DNA of 64,000 bases, from positions 63,168,484 to 63,232,483 of the forward strand of contig NC_092803.1 of assembly GCF_040954645.1 (NCBI RefSeq), written 5' to 3'. Each line of letters opens with the position of its first letter. The stretch's first letter is position 1. The notes under the pieces are model-generated. The model did no database searches. It was given only the letters and a program-made list of their open reading frames with translations, and had not been told where the DNA came from. This document shows positions 1-10,470 of this stretch, piece after piece. The stretch comes from Diabrotica undecimpunctata (Eukaryota > Arthropoda > Insecta > Coleoptera > Chrysomelidae). A program made the translations under genes and the position numbers.

Positions 1-410
1 ATAGATATTAGCTGGCAACGCTGTGCATAAAAGGGAACATTTGCTAATAACTATAACTATACTTACGTATAACGTTCTTACGTTCTGTTCTAACGTTTGA
101 AGGGTGTGCCGCATGTAAGATGCTTCGAGTGAGATAAAGTTGAAAACGTTAGTATTTTTTCTAATTTTTGGTTACTGTGCATTGTATATTTAAATAGTTA
201 GGAAATGTATCGCAGCTATGACAGTAAAAATGGTTAGTAACGTACATTTTTTTAACTGATGGGGTACAGTTTCCAACAGTGAGGCAAAATGCAACGTCCT
301 ACAGTGGGACATGTCTCACTGTAGGGCGTATTGTAAATATACAAATATATACATGTTGTACTTGGCATAGAAAACCAATAGAGTAAATCCTCTAATTTTA
401 GATTAAGAAA
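1..410. other. AT-rich leader, no gene
   Basis: No coding frame is recognisable here. The only structure is a near-palindrome at 302-321 between two TA dinucleotides, described separately. The rest is plain AT-rich sequence ahead of the pogo-type transposase. Confidence 0.5.
302..321. repeat. Palindrome, possible pogo element end
   Basis: CAGTGGGACATGTCTCACTG reads almost the same on both strands, is preceded by TA at 300-301 and followed by GTAGG. Pogo and Tigger elements usually begin with CAGT next to a TA target duplication, and this lies about 90 bases before a pogo-type transposase start. It could be that element's left end. No matching right end was found. Confidence 0.35.
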
Positions 411-1210
411 ATGAGTAAAGTCGTCGAAAAACGAAAGCTAAAAAAGCATGAACCGTCGGTTATGCGAGAGGCGGTTGCTATGGTAATTGCTGGACAACCA
501 CGGAGAGAAGTAGGCAATATAAAAGGTATTCCTTATCAAACATTACACCGATACGTACAAAAACAAAAAATACTCAAGAACCAATCTGTATGCAGGCAAG
601 GTATGATATACTTTTTCAAGATATGTACTTTCGACATAGAGCAGGAAGATATGTTAGCAAATTATATAATTATTTGTGCTAAAATGTTTTATGGGCTTCC
701 AGTTTTAAAATGCAGGCAACTAGTCTACGAAATGGCTGCAGTCAATAACGTTGAGATGCCTGAGAGTTGGAAAATTATCAAACTTGCTGAAAAAAAATGG
801 ATGAGAGATTTTAGAAGGCGAAGCCCTCGCCTATCATTAAGGACGCCCGAGGGATGCAGTTTGGCTTGAGTGATTGGGTTTAATGAGGCAAATGTACAAA
901 TATTTTTTAATAAGCTACATGCTTGTTACCAAAGGAATGAACGATTCGCTGATGGGACAAGAGTTTCTAATCTCGATAAAACGGCGACCATAACACAACA
1001 AAAACATCAAATTAAAATTTTAGCAGAAAAAGGTTCAACGCAAGTAAGCACAACAACTTCTGCAGAGAAGAGCGTACTGGTCACTACCTGTATGATTGTC
1101 AGTGCAGCGGGAAATTGGCTTCCTCCAGCAATAGTTTTCTCTTCGGTTCATTCTCACAGTAGGACGGTTAATGGTGCACCAAGGGGGATATTAGGTTTAG
1201 CTTGTAAAAC
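411..1210 (+). pseudogene. Pogo/Tigger-like transposase, broken
   Basis: A relic of a pogo-type (CENP-B-related) DNA transposase. The N-terminus (residues 1-50) is basic with a helix-turn-helix of the psq type, including GIPYQTLHRYV. Next comes the region ending in PRLSLRTPEGCSLA, usual just before the catalytic domain. A TGA at 867-869 interrupts the frame, and the same frame continues with GFNEANVQIFFNKL, so this is one nonsense change rather than two genes. The first catalytic-type segment is SNLDKT (normally a D-E-T motif) and the frame later reaches VNGAPRGILGLA, a conserved stretch. Homology stops near 1205 at an AACA-rich junction, so the second and third catalytic residues are missing. 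The family call is firm; activity is excluded. Confidence 0.8.
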
Positions 1211-1235
1211 AAACAAACAACAAAACAAATAAAAA

Positions 1236-1492
1236 ATGTCAAAAGTGGAAGTAACTAGAAGGATAGGAAATGGAAATGAGGCGGAAATAATATTAACTAT
1301 CAAACGACGAAAACTTGAGTACTTAAGACATGTGATGAGAGGACAAAAATACGCATTATTACGCAACTTCTTATTATGCAAGTCAAAATCCGAGGAAAGC
1401 GAAATGTGGGTAGACGAAGAATATCCTGGCTTAAGAACTTAAGGGAATGGTTTGAATGCAGTAGTGCAGAACTTTTTAGAGCGGCAGTCAAC

Positions 1493-1494
<2 letters not shown>
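1236..1494 (+). pseudogene. LINE C-terminal tail, frameshifted
   Basis: This is the far C-terminus of a non-LTR retrotransposon polyprotein, downstream of the reverse transcriptase. The frame gives VEVTRRIGNGNEAEIILTIK and RRKLEYLRHVMRG, then shifts near 1376 into a second frame with GKRNVGRRRISWLKNLREW and SSAELFRAAVN. The minus-strand element at 2056-2478 carries the same block (GKRGPGRRRISWLKNLRKW), so both belong to one family. The copy is severely 5' truncated and ends directly in an AT microsatellite. Confidence 0.8.

Positions 1495-1556
<62 letters not shown>
1495..1556. repeat. (AT)n microsatellite
   Basis: An uninterrupted AT dinucleotide array of 62 bases. It joins the 3' end of a plus-strand LINE tail on the left and the 3' end of a minus-strand LINE tail on the right, so two LINE ends meet at it. 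Confidence 0.95.
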
Positions 1557-1559
<3 letters not shown>

Positions 1560-1755
1560 ACAGGATCCAACTTGTAAATACAATAACATTTTGGAGATGG
1601 CTATCGCCGTATTCTCGTTATCCTCCGCCAATCCTTCCGGTCCAAGGCATGCTCCTCCTCCAAACCTGTCAATTCCATCGCTCTTCTAATTCCTTCATTC
1701 CATGACCGTCGATTCATATTTCTTTTCACCTTATTTAGTTTCTTTTTTAATCCAG
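1560..1755 (-). pseudogene. LINE C-terminal tail of a second family
   Basis: On the minus strand the frame reads RRSWNEGIRRAMELTGLEEE followed by HALDRKDWRRITRIRR and a stop. The tryptophan-rich W-x11-19-DR-x-W-RR ending is a common C-terminus of insect LINE polyproteins, and it differs from the family at 1236-1494. It lies directly after the endonuclease relic at 1756-2790 with no reverse transcriptase between, so either a large internal deletion joined the two ends of one element or two elements abut. Confidence 0.65.
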
Positions 1756-2790
1756 ATTGAAACAAATGTTTAATACTTGGTTGAAATAAAAGGTGCAATT
1801 TATATCTCTCCGTTTTGTACTTTGTAGTATTGTTTCTCTCACTTTAGGTGTTCTGTTTGTAGGATTGTTTAATGGGACACAAAAGATTAGCTAAAAGAAA
1901 GTAGTGATCTGTCTTACAGTTAGATCCTCTTCTTACCTTGCAGTCTTGGCACTTAAATTTTGATTTCTGTTTCAATATTATATAGTCTATGATCGACTTC
2001 TGTTGGAATGAAGGTCGTTCTCAAGTGTATTTATGAATATTGTTATGTTGGAATTCTTCTTCTTCTTAAAATGCCTATCCGTTCCGGACGTTGGCGATCA
2101 TCACGGCTATCTTCACTTTGCTTATTGCAGCGCGGAACAGTTTAGTGGTAGTCGTGTTATACCACTTTCGCAAATTTTTAAGCCAGGAAATGCGTCTTCT
2201 TCCCGGTCCTCTCTTACCATTTACTTTCCCTTGGAGAATCAGCTGGAGAAGGCCGTAACGTTCTTGATTTCTAATTACATGACCTAGATATTCCAACTTT
2301 TTAGTTTTGACGGTCATGAGAATTTCACATTCTTTCCCCATTCTACGCAGGACCTCCACATTAGTAACTCTGTCAACCCAGGATATACGTAAGATGCGCC
2401 TATAACACCACATTTCAAAAGCTTCGAGCCGATTCATAGATGCAACAGTCAGTGTCCATGCTTCCATTCCGTAGAGCAATGTTGGAATTGGGTGTTCATT
2501 ATTTTTAAACCAAAAAGTTGACAGAACTCAATGAAGCTGTCCTTTGAACCATTTTTAACTATTTCTCGGACCCGTCTCACCATGTCATCGTCTATTTGAG
2601 AACCTACTCTGGCATTTAGGTCTCCTAACAATATTATTTCTTGATAACTTTTTATTTTATCACAAATTTTCGATATATCTTCATAAAAGGGATATTTAAC
2701 TTGTTGATTTAAATCGTCTGTTAGCGCATAGACACCAACAACTATTGTTTCGATGCTGTATAATGTGACAGTCATTCTTTCATATATGTA
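1756..2790 (-). pseudogene. RTE-like LINE endonuclease domain, split
   Basis: This relic encodes the AP-like endonuclease that nicks target DNA for non-LTR retrotransposition. From the right it gives IVVGVYALTDD and EIILLGDLNARVGS (the conserved GDLNA active-site block), then KIMNTQFQH. That frame is cut by the element at 2056-2478 and resumes beyond it with a TGA in place of an expected tryptophan, then SIIDYIILKQ and CKTDHYFLLAN, where DH is the catalytic SDH-type block. Removing the insert and one target copy restores a continuous frame. The reverse transcriptase that should follow is absent. The RTE clade is likely; the exact family is unknown. Confidence 0.8.
2056..2478 (-). mobile_element. 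5'-truncated LINE nested in a LINE
   Basis: An inserted fragment of 423 bases. Its minus-strand frame begins at LLYGMEAWTL, continues through CYRRILRISWVDRVTNVEVL and GKRGPGRRRISWLKNLRKW, and ends FRAAISKVKIAVMIANVRNG-stop, followed by a GAA-rich 3' tail. The 11-base sequence ATGTTGGAATT occurs exactly at both edges (2045-2055 and 2479-2489), the target duplication expected from target-primed reverse transcription. It interrupts the endonuclease of the RTE-like relic in the same orientation. Its intact frame shows it is younger than its host. Confidence 0.9.
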
Positions 2791-3818
2791 CGCATAGTCT
2801 TTTATATTTTTTTAATGATTTTTTTTATAAGAATTGGGACCCCTGATTTATCGTGTACGTTGCTAGGCGGAATCGCAGGAACTCTGTTTATGTGGACACT
2901 CAATATGTAACTATTGAGATAGGAAGTTATGTCCGCTGTTTTCACATGCAATAAGATAGGAGGTATTGTTGTAGAAGGAATATTCACTATTAATACTTTT
3001 TTCAACTTACAAGATATTGCTGAGACATGCGCAATAAAATTTTAAAGCAGATGCACCAAATAACTAATTTTTATGCAAAAGTGTAGTTAGGAGGTATTGT
3101 CAAATCACTCATGATGTGATAAGTAGTGCAGCTTTATAGAACATGCATATAAATGGTACAGAAATAAAACCAAACCGCTGGAATAAAGTCTATATCTTAT
3201 TTGATTTATTTTGCCATATTTTTGACAACTTTTACACACCCAAGTATATCAAGCCTAATAAAATCTAAATTAATTTTAGTGTATATAAAAGAAGTCTGTA
3301 TAATGAAAAAAGTTAAAAAAAATGCATAAGATTAACCGTTATTTAGGCGGAAAACATCGCGTCCCGGCGTGGATATGAGTTGGTTCATGTATAATGCACG
3401 AACTTGTTTCGATAAATACCATGCGGTATTGTTAAAGTTTGTGTTGTGGATTGGAAACTGATCCTCGGGGTCCAATTCCGGAAGTATTCGAGATTAGGAA
3501 CCATATTTTTCATAAATAAATATGAAAAAACTTTTAATCTGCACCAACGTACGGAAACGAAAAATTTTATGTTTTAATTTACACGTTCTCAAATAAACCT
3601 TTTGTATAAAAATACTATGTTTGCTTTGTTTAAAATTTTAGATATTCATAACTTTGTTGGTAAATATAAAAGTAAAGCTATTCTTAAAAATAAAAAGAAC
3701 CAAACAACAAAACTACCCTAAAAATGAGTTTATTATTTGTAACAATAAAATTAATTTCCATCAAGTAACGGTCGAATCCATCAATTAGTTTATTATTTAT
3801 TTATTTTACATATAATAT
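2791..3818. other. No recognisable gene
   Basis: A stretch of about 1 kb without a convincing coding region. A 67-codon open frame on the minus strand (2802-3005) has no recognisable motif. Sequence near 3355-3490 is slightly richer in G and C than its surroundings but shows no structure I can name. Confidence 0.5.
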
Positions 3819-3848
3819 CTGTCACTCCAGTGAATAAGTGGTTAAGTC
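3819..3848 (+). repeat. Left terminal inverted repeat
   Basis: Thirty bases from CTGTCACTCC to TTAAGTC, an exact reverse complement of 6953-6982. Both end directly at ATAT flanks. Confidence 0.95.
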
Positions 3849-4420
3849 GAATTTTTGCCAAAATGGGTTAAGTGCACAAATGAGGAAAGAATGTGAACTC
3901 CGATATTGTGAACAAGTAGTTAAGTTGTAAGCTGACTCTAGCCAAAGTTATACGTATGTGTATTTTTGGCCATCTTTAAAATTTATGTACTATTTAGATT
4001 AACTCGACTTACCTAATAACATATAAAATAATGTCTTAGGAAATAAATGGTTAAATTAACCTGTCCAGTTATGACCAATAATCGTTTTCTGTGCTTAACA
4101 GGTTAAGTCGAGTTGACCTTTTTTGGACCAGTGTGCACAACTGGTTAACTATAATATAAGTTATTACATCACGACATTTTCTGGCTAATTTACGATCCAA
4201 AGCAGATACCTTTAAATGAGCTACAGCGTAGTTATACACTAGTCGTTAGATAGCGTTGTATGTACATTTATTGAATTATTAATTAACACTATTCGGGGAA
4301 GTACACGCGCATATAACGATATTATTATCGAGGATAAATTAAAAATTTACATTCATTTTATTTTTACTCTGTGACTGATAACATTATTTCTTCGTACTAT
4401 TTCTGCATTCTGTTTAAAAT

Positions 4421-6621
4421 ATGCATTCCCGGTCAATATTTTTAAGAGAATTAAAAGAAAAAGCTTTGTCAAAAAAGATTGTGCTGCCTGCTTTTGATTC
4501 AAACAAACTAAAGGACAATAATGATAGCGATTTAATGAAAGGTAAGGTACTTACTTAGATTTATGCAAAACCTTTCTAGAACAGTTCTTTGTTTCAGATG
4601 TGGATGTCGCAAATACATCATCAGCTAGTAATATCGTTGCAGTTGGCGTGCTGGAAGATTTCAGTTCAGATGATAGCATTGCTGATCCGATTTATTTACC
4701 ACAGCCTGGATATTCAAGCTCGTCAGATGAAGGAAACTCCAACACTAAGCGGACGAAAAAAACAAATATGTGCCAAGAAGACAACAATGGAAGTAATTCA
4801 TGTAACACTGAAGTTGTTGAGGTAAGAACTAATAATAATAAAAAAGATATTAAAAGAGGGAGATCCAGACGTCAGAGAGCCGAATGCAAAAAATTGAGAA
4901 ATTTAGGAAAATCATATATAACCGAAAAAGGAAAAATAATTTCTGAACGAACAATGGGTACTTTAAAATCATGTAGAATGAAATGCAATGACAGGATAAC
5001 AGAAAATGATAAAAAAATTTGCTTCGAAAACTATTGGAATTTAGGAAGTAGAAACAAGAGGGCCAGTTACGTTGGTTCTTTAATAGAAATAAATGATAAA
5101 AAGACTAAAAAAAATATTATTAATCCAAAAAAAGACAGGTCATGCAGTTGCTCGTACCATTTAATAATTGATAAACAAAAAGTAAAAGTATGCCAAGATT
5201 GTTTCCAAAAAATATTGGACGAAACAAAAGGTTTTGTCCAATTAGTAATAGAAAAAAAGGCCAATTCTGCAAGTGGTATAATACAAAAAGACCAACGAGG
5301 TTTAGCCTCGCCTCAAAGTAAATGGAGCTTAAAAGATTTGCAGGATGTCAAGTCCCATATTTTGTCATTCCCCAATTACGAGAGCCACTATTGTCGAAAT
5401 CGAACTAATAAGAAATTTTTACCATCCAATTTGACTATTTCAAAAATGTTTGATTTGTATAAGGAAGGACGAGCATCTTCTGTTTGCCTAACTTATTACA
5501 CTAAAATCTTTCGTGATTTAGGTTTAGCTTTTAAAAAACCAAAGCAAGATACATGTCACAAATGTGACAATTTTAATGTACAAATTAAATTATCCTCAGG
5601 AGAATATAAAACCCAATTAATAGCCGAAAGAGACGAACATCATAACATGGCTCAATTTGCTTATGAGCAGAAAAGTCGAGACAAGGCAATTGCTAAAGAA
5701 AATCAATCGAAAGGAGTTTATGCATTTGACTTGCAACAGTGCCTGCCTACCCCTTACCTTACAACCTCAGTTTCTTTCTACAAGAGGCAGCTGTGGAGCT
5801 TTAACCTCACGGTGCATGACATGGTAACAGACAAAGCAATTTGCTACTTGTGGGATGAAACCATATCTGGCAGGGGAGCTAATGAAATCGCCTCATGCCT
5901 TAATCATTTTTTAACACACTTGTCTTCTGAAAAAACAGAAGTAACATTTTATTACGATACGTGTGGCGGTCAAAATAAAAATAACGTCGTTGCATTAATG
6001 TTTCTTAATTTTGTGAATTAAAAGGCAAACCTGAAGATCAACCACAAATTTTTGGTTAGTGGTCATACCCATATGGAGTGTGATACTGACCACTCCGTTA
6101 TTGAAAGGGCCAAGAAAAAAACTAATTTAAAAATAAATCATCTTAACGACTGGGCACAGTTAATCCGAATTGCTAAACAAAAAAATCCTTTTGAAATTGT
6201 TATGATGTTGAAAGAGAATTTCTTCGATTTTAATTCGCTTGTGAAGAACCATGGCCCTTACATTATTAAAAAAATTGATAATGATGGCGAACGGTTTCTG
6301 TGGAAACCTGTCCAATGGCTTCAATATGCTCAAAGCGGCGGCCAAATTTCATTTAAGTGCTCATTAAAAGAAGAAGATCATTTCAAAACAATAAATTTTG
6401 CTCGTAGAGGACGTCCAACTATATTATTTAGTTTACCCAATATTAACAACGAATCAGTACCGATAGCAGCAGAAAAGAAAAAAGACTTATTGTCTTTATT
6501 GCTTTTAATAGATCCTTCATTCCATTCATTTTATCAAAACCTGAAAACGAAAAACGATGTCGCCAATTATCCTGACCTGGAAGAATTGGATCCTGACGAA
6601 GATACACCAAATAATTCATAA
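4421..6621 (+). pseudogene. Sola-like D-D-D transposase, one stop
   Basis: The protein would cut and rejoin the element's ends. A first exon from ATG 4421 (MHSRSIFLRELKEKAL) joins in phase across the intron 4542-4597 to a long frame running to 6021. The N-terminal third is acidic, then basic (KRGRSRRQRAE). A cysteine cluster follows (CSCSYH ... VCQDCF), then a zinc-knuckle-like TCHKCDNF. Candidate catalytic positions are the D of VYAFDLQQCLPTPYL, the D of TFYYDTCGGQNKNN and the acidic HMECDTDHS. A TAA at 6019-6021 is the only break: the same frame continues through VSGHTHMECD to a stop at 6619-6621. A related relic lies at 60361-64000. Family recognition is good; the superfamily name is less certain. 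Confidence 0.85.
4542..4597 (+). other. Probable intron in the transposase gene
   Basis: GTAAGG at the left and TTTCAG at the right bound 56 bases that contain stops. Joining the flanks makes codon GAT and keeps a 40-codon upstream exon beginning with ATG in phase with the main frame. This is an inference from splice consensus and frame; no transcript is available. Confidence 0.7.
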
Positions 6622-6952
6622 TAAATGTTTTTTAAACTGTTTTTGTTAAATTTAAAATAAAGAGATATCCTTTTTTTATGTTTTAAGTCATTAAACCAAG
6701 AAATAAAATACGCAGATTGGCTTATTTTTATTAATATATATTGATGTGAATAACTGGGTAAGTCGACGGTGAATAAATGTTTAAGTCTCATATCTCAGTA
6801 TCCTAATCACTTAGTAGTTACAGAATGAGACCAATAATACATTTGTATTCTATCTAATTTTTTTGTAAATGTTTTAGCATTCTATTGTATAAAATCGATT
6901 TATGACATGTTGTCAAAACTTGTAACTCATCTCCTGAAAACTATGCAAAATT

Positions 6953-6982
6953 GACTTAACCACTTATTCACTGGAGTGACAG
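6953..6982 (-). repeat. Right terminal inverted repeat
   Basis: Thirty bases that mirror the left end exactly. Two more direct partial copies of the same core lie inward at 6746-6766 and 6769-6787, suggesting an array of protein-binding sites at this end (inference). Confidence 0.95.
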
Positions 6983-7239
6983 ATATTTAGATACATTTAA
7001 CCCATTATGACCCGAGTTATTTTTTTTGTAATTTATTAAAAAAACTAATATATTTTTATTAAAAATGTAGAATAATATACAAATTATCAATTTTTTAACC
7101 CAAAAACTTATTAACTAACAAAAAAATATGAGTTACATAAAAAAGTGTAACGTTATGTCATTACGGTACCGTTACTAAAATATAATAAATTCTTAAGAAA
7201 CACATTGCAATTTATATTATAACTAGAATATATTCATAT

Positions 7240-7814
7240 GAAAAGTATAATTGCAGTCAATACACATGCTGACATCACATTTGCTGCACATTGTTGAGTA
7301 CTACTGCTACACCCCTCTCCTGCACAGCGACGTCTTTTGTTGTTAGATATAAATATTAAAAGGTGATTGTTTTCATCGTACCTTAGATTGTCTAAGATTC
7401 TATTAAGCGAGACACTAAATCTCGAAGAACTATGTCTTCCTCCATGCTTTGGAGCATTTGTATATTTTTTAAGATATGACTGATCAATACATCTGAAATC
7501 TAATTGGGAAATCTTGGGGTAGTGGTGCTTGTAGAGAATCCAGTTGTTACTAATACTTGCATCAATAAGTCATGTGAAGATACACCACCACAACTTCTTT
7601 GAACGCATTCCAATTTTATATGTAGAGGTGTTTTAGTCCACTAAATCCATTTCTTCCATATTATTGTTATATTTGGCAATGATTTGCGGTCTTGGAATTT
7701 GCACATTTTTCTTTTTTGCTATATCTACGCACAGTTCCCACAGGTGCAGCACCATAAGCTGTAAATCCAGTAGCCACAACGTTATTGTCTACCCACTTTA
7801 TGAAAAAAACCATG
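7240..7814 (-). pseudogene. piggyBac transposase 1, C-terminal part
   Basis: After the LINE insertion the minus-strand frame resumes with FFIKWVDNNVVATG, holding a conserved aspartate of the catalytic core. It then shifts frame into VQIPRPQIIAKYNNNMEEMD and YKIGMRSKKLWW, the usual block before the C-terminus. Stops occur within this stretch. The end carries IRYDENNH-like residues and a cysteine-rich tail (RRCAGEGCSSSTQQC), the piggyBac zinc-finger-like domain. Frameshifts and stops exclude function. Confidence 0.85.
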
Positions 7815-7824
7815 GTCGCTGTCG

Positions 7825-9598
7825 ATCATCATCATCATCACTGGCTCGACAACCCTTTTTGGGTATTGGCCTGTTCCAGGATTCTTCTCCATTCTGATCT
7901 GTTTCGTGGTTTTTTTCTCCAGTTTTTTATTTTTAAGGTTGTTATAGCATTTTCTATTTGTTTTAAGTATCCCAGTTTCGGTCTTCCTCTTGTTATTTTT
8001 CCTACTGGCATCTGTTTGATTATTTTGTTTGGTATTTCGCCTTCTTCCATTCTTTGTACATGTCCTATGCAACGCAGCCGTCCTATTTTAATGAATGTTA
8101 TAGTATCCGGATCCTGGTATATTTTATATAGTTCAGAGTTGTATCTTCTTCGCCATATTCCGTTTTCTTTTGGGTCCTTATAAATGTGTCGCAAGATTTT
8201 TCTGAGGAAGGTGGCTAACAATGTTTCCTCTCTTTTAGTGAGTGTCCAGATTTCTGAGCCATATGTGAGTACCGGTCTTACTAGGGTTTTATATATTTAG
8301 CATTTTGTTTTTCTTGCGACGTTATCTGATCTTAGTTGCCTAATTAAGTCATGGTAACATTTATTTGCAATAAATATTCGCCTCTTCACTTCCTCCGTAA
8401 CGTTATTATCAGACGTGACTAGCGATCCCCAGTATATAAAGTTTTTTACCCCCTCTATGTTGTATTCTCCTATTGTTATATTTTGTGGCTGCCTTATTTC
8501 TGCGTTTTTACTTACCTGCATATATTTTGTTTTGGTCTGATTGATTTTAAGATCAGTATTTTGTGCAGCTCGTTCTATTTGGTTGTATGCCTTTATCATT
8601 TCTCTTCTTGATCTTGCGATTATGTCAACATCATCTGCTAATGCTAGTATTTGCACGCTTTTATTAATGATTGTTCCTCGTGTATTGACTGTTGTGTCCC
8701 TCAGTATTTTCTCGAGTACGATGTTGAACAAGATGCATGATAGTGCGTCTCCCTGGCGTAGTCCCTTTTTCACATCTATTGTTTCCGTTAATTCGTTTTG
8801 TATCCGGATTCTATTTTCTACTTTTAGAGATTCTTTTATTAGTTCTATTAGTTGTGTTGTTATACTAAATTCTTCCATTGCTTTTATTAAGAATTCTCGG
8901 TTTATATTGTCATATGTGCTTTCAAAGTCTGATGTGTGTCGATGTTATATTCACTTGTTTTTTCGAGGATCTGTCACAGAACAAATATCTGGTCTACTGT
9001 TGACTTCTGTCTACAGAAGCCACTTTGGTATTTGCCAACTATTTTTTCAGCGTGTGGTCTAAGTCTTTCATAAATGATGTTAAACATTATTTTGTATGCT
9101 CTATTTAGCAGCGTGATTCCATGGTAGTTTCCACATTCTAACTGAGTTCCTTTTTTATGTAATGGTAGAATAATACTACTATTTCACTCCGTTGGTAGCT
9201 GTTTATTCGACCATATCTTTGTTTTCAATTTATGTATTGTTTTTTGTAGTGCGTCTCCTGCTTCCTTCAGTAACTCCGATGATATTTGATCCGATCCCGG
9301 TGCTTTATTATTCTTTACTTGTCTACTGCTGCTCTAATCTCGACTATTGTTGGTGGAGTCTTTTCTCTGTTGTCTGCTTGATTTAATGGTATGTCAGGGT
9401 TCGTCTTTCTCCGATCTCCTTCAAACTTTTCCGTAAAATGTTCTGTCCATCTACTTAGTATCTCTTGCTGTTCTGTCAATATATTACTTTCCTTATCTCT
9501 ACACATCGTTGTTCTCGGTTGAAAGTCTTTTCTGCTTTTGTTAAGTCTCTGATAAAATTTTCTTGTCTTTGTTGATTTACTTATTTCTTGTAGTTCTT
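7825..9598 (-). mobile_element. 5'-truncated LINE inside piggyBac 1
   Basis: A 1774-base insertion flanked by the exact 10-base duplication GTCGCTGTCG (7815-7824 and 9599-9608). Its minus strand starts in the region before the reverse transcriptase (ILSRWTEHFTEKFEGD). It includes KAPGSDQISSELLKEAG, GLRQGDALSCILFNIVLEKI and the catalytic ALADDVDII, then the C-terminal GHVQRMEEG and WRKKPRNRSEWRRILEQA, and ends in a short ATG-repeat tail. The endonuclease is missing through 5' truncation. Stops near 9230 and 8950 and a frame break near 8290 make it a dead copy. The RTE or a related clade is likely. Confidence 0.88.
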
Positions 9599-9608
9599 GT
9601 CGCTGTCG

Positions 9609-10470
9609 GTACATGAAGCAAAACTACCACGGTCCAAATTTTTCAATTCTTTTTTTCTCGATAGTAGACAAGTTATAGAAATTCTGTCAGCCCTAAAGGT
9701 TTCCGTAATGTTATATCCATTTAATTTCAAGTAGTTGAATACGTTTTTATTAATGAAAAAAATATCCACATAAAAATAACAAGGATATTCTTTATGTGGT
9801 ATTAGCTCCAATATTTTTATCAGCAGGGTGGTAGGTTTTTTAAAGGTTTCCTCAACTGTGGTGTGCATATCTTTTTGTTTACCTTGGTAAACTTTAAAAT
9901 CTAGAAGATATCATTGTAGAACTTGAGCACCCACATCTTGAAAGCAAAAAAAATCTAATTGGATTTGCTTTATTTTTTATCATATTTGCAAGCGGTTGGA
10001 GTGTAAAGAGTTTGTCATTAGCATCTACTTTGGAGTTATTTGCGCAGTGTATAAATTGCATTATCTGAGTTAATCTTTCCCGTCTCATGGCATTTTAAAC
10101 TGCTTCATTTCGCATGTCAGGCTGGCTGTCCCAAAAATGTCGCTTGCTAGGTTTGCAGTCGTATCCACTCATGATTAGAATGGTAATGAAACATCGAATT
10201 TTTTCCACCGCAATTTAAAGAACTGTAAAGTTTTTAAAAATGGCATATCTTGTTGTTTCTTTTACTAACATCTGGATAATATTATCATCAAAAATTTTTG
10301 AACAGAGCAACAGGATCTTCGATATCTTTTTTATTACTTTCGGATGCATCATCTGAAAGAGCTTCGTCATCATCATCTCTATATTTTTTAAATCTAATTT
10401 TCACTTTGGACAGAAGATTGTCTTAGATTGCCTAAAGTACCTCCCTCATCCTCTTTTTGTTTTAATTATT
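9609..10470 (-). pseudogene. piggyBac transposase 1, N-terminal part
   Basis: The upstream half of the same gene. From the right: an acidic start region rich in D and S, then FDDNIIQMLVKETTRYAIF, SGYDCKPSKRHFWDSQPDMR and MRRERLTQIMQFIHCANNSK. Further on come CYFYVDIFFINKNVFNYLK with a catalytic-type aspartate, and LSRKKELKNLDRGSFASC ending at the LINE junction. Several stops and shifts lie between these blocks. All are standard piggyBac domains in the right order. Confidence 0.85.

Larger units (their letters stand above)
3819..6982 (+). mobile_element. Sola-like DNA transposon, near-complete
   Basis: A 3164-base element with both ends. The TIRs match perfectly for 30 bases (CTGTCACTCCAGTGAATAAG then TGGTTAAGTC) and imperfectly for about ten more. 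The flanks are ATAT at 3815-3818 and 6983-6986, giving a probable 4-base target duplication; because ATAT is its own reverse complement, chance or a longer inverted repeat cannot be excluded. The core GTGAATAA..TG.TTAAGTC is repeated inside the right end at 6746 and 6769, and TTAAGT motifs recur near 3870, 3910 and 4100. Inside lies one transposase gene with an apparent intron. The Sola assignment rests on the 4-base duplication and a D-D-D type protein; it is moderate. Confidence 0.8.

Noticed and set aside
1376..1705. Protein with a long tyrosine-isoleucine repeat
   Set aside because: The repeat is the translation of an AT microsatellite between two LINE ends, not a gene product.
7785..8183. 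132-codon plus-strand open frame
   Set aside because: It is the antisense of the LINE C-terminus on the minus strand, whose motifs are clear. The histidine run is just the reverse of the ATG-repeat tail.
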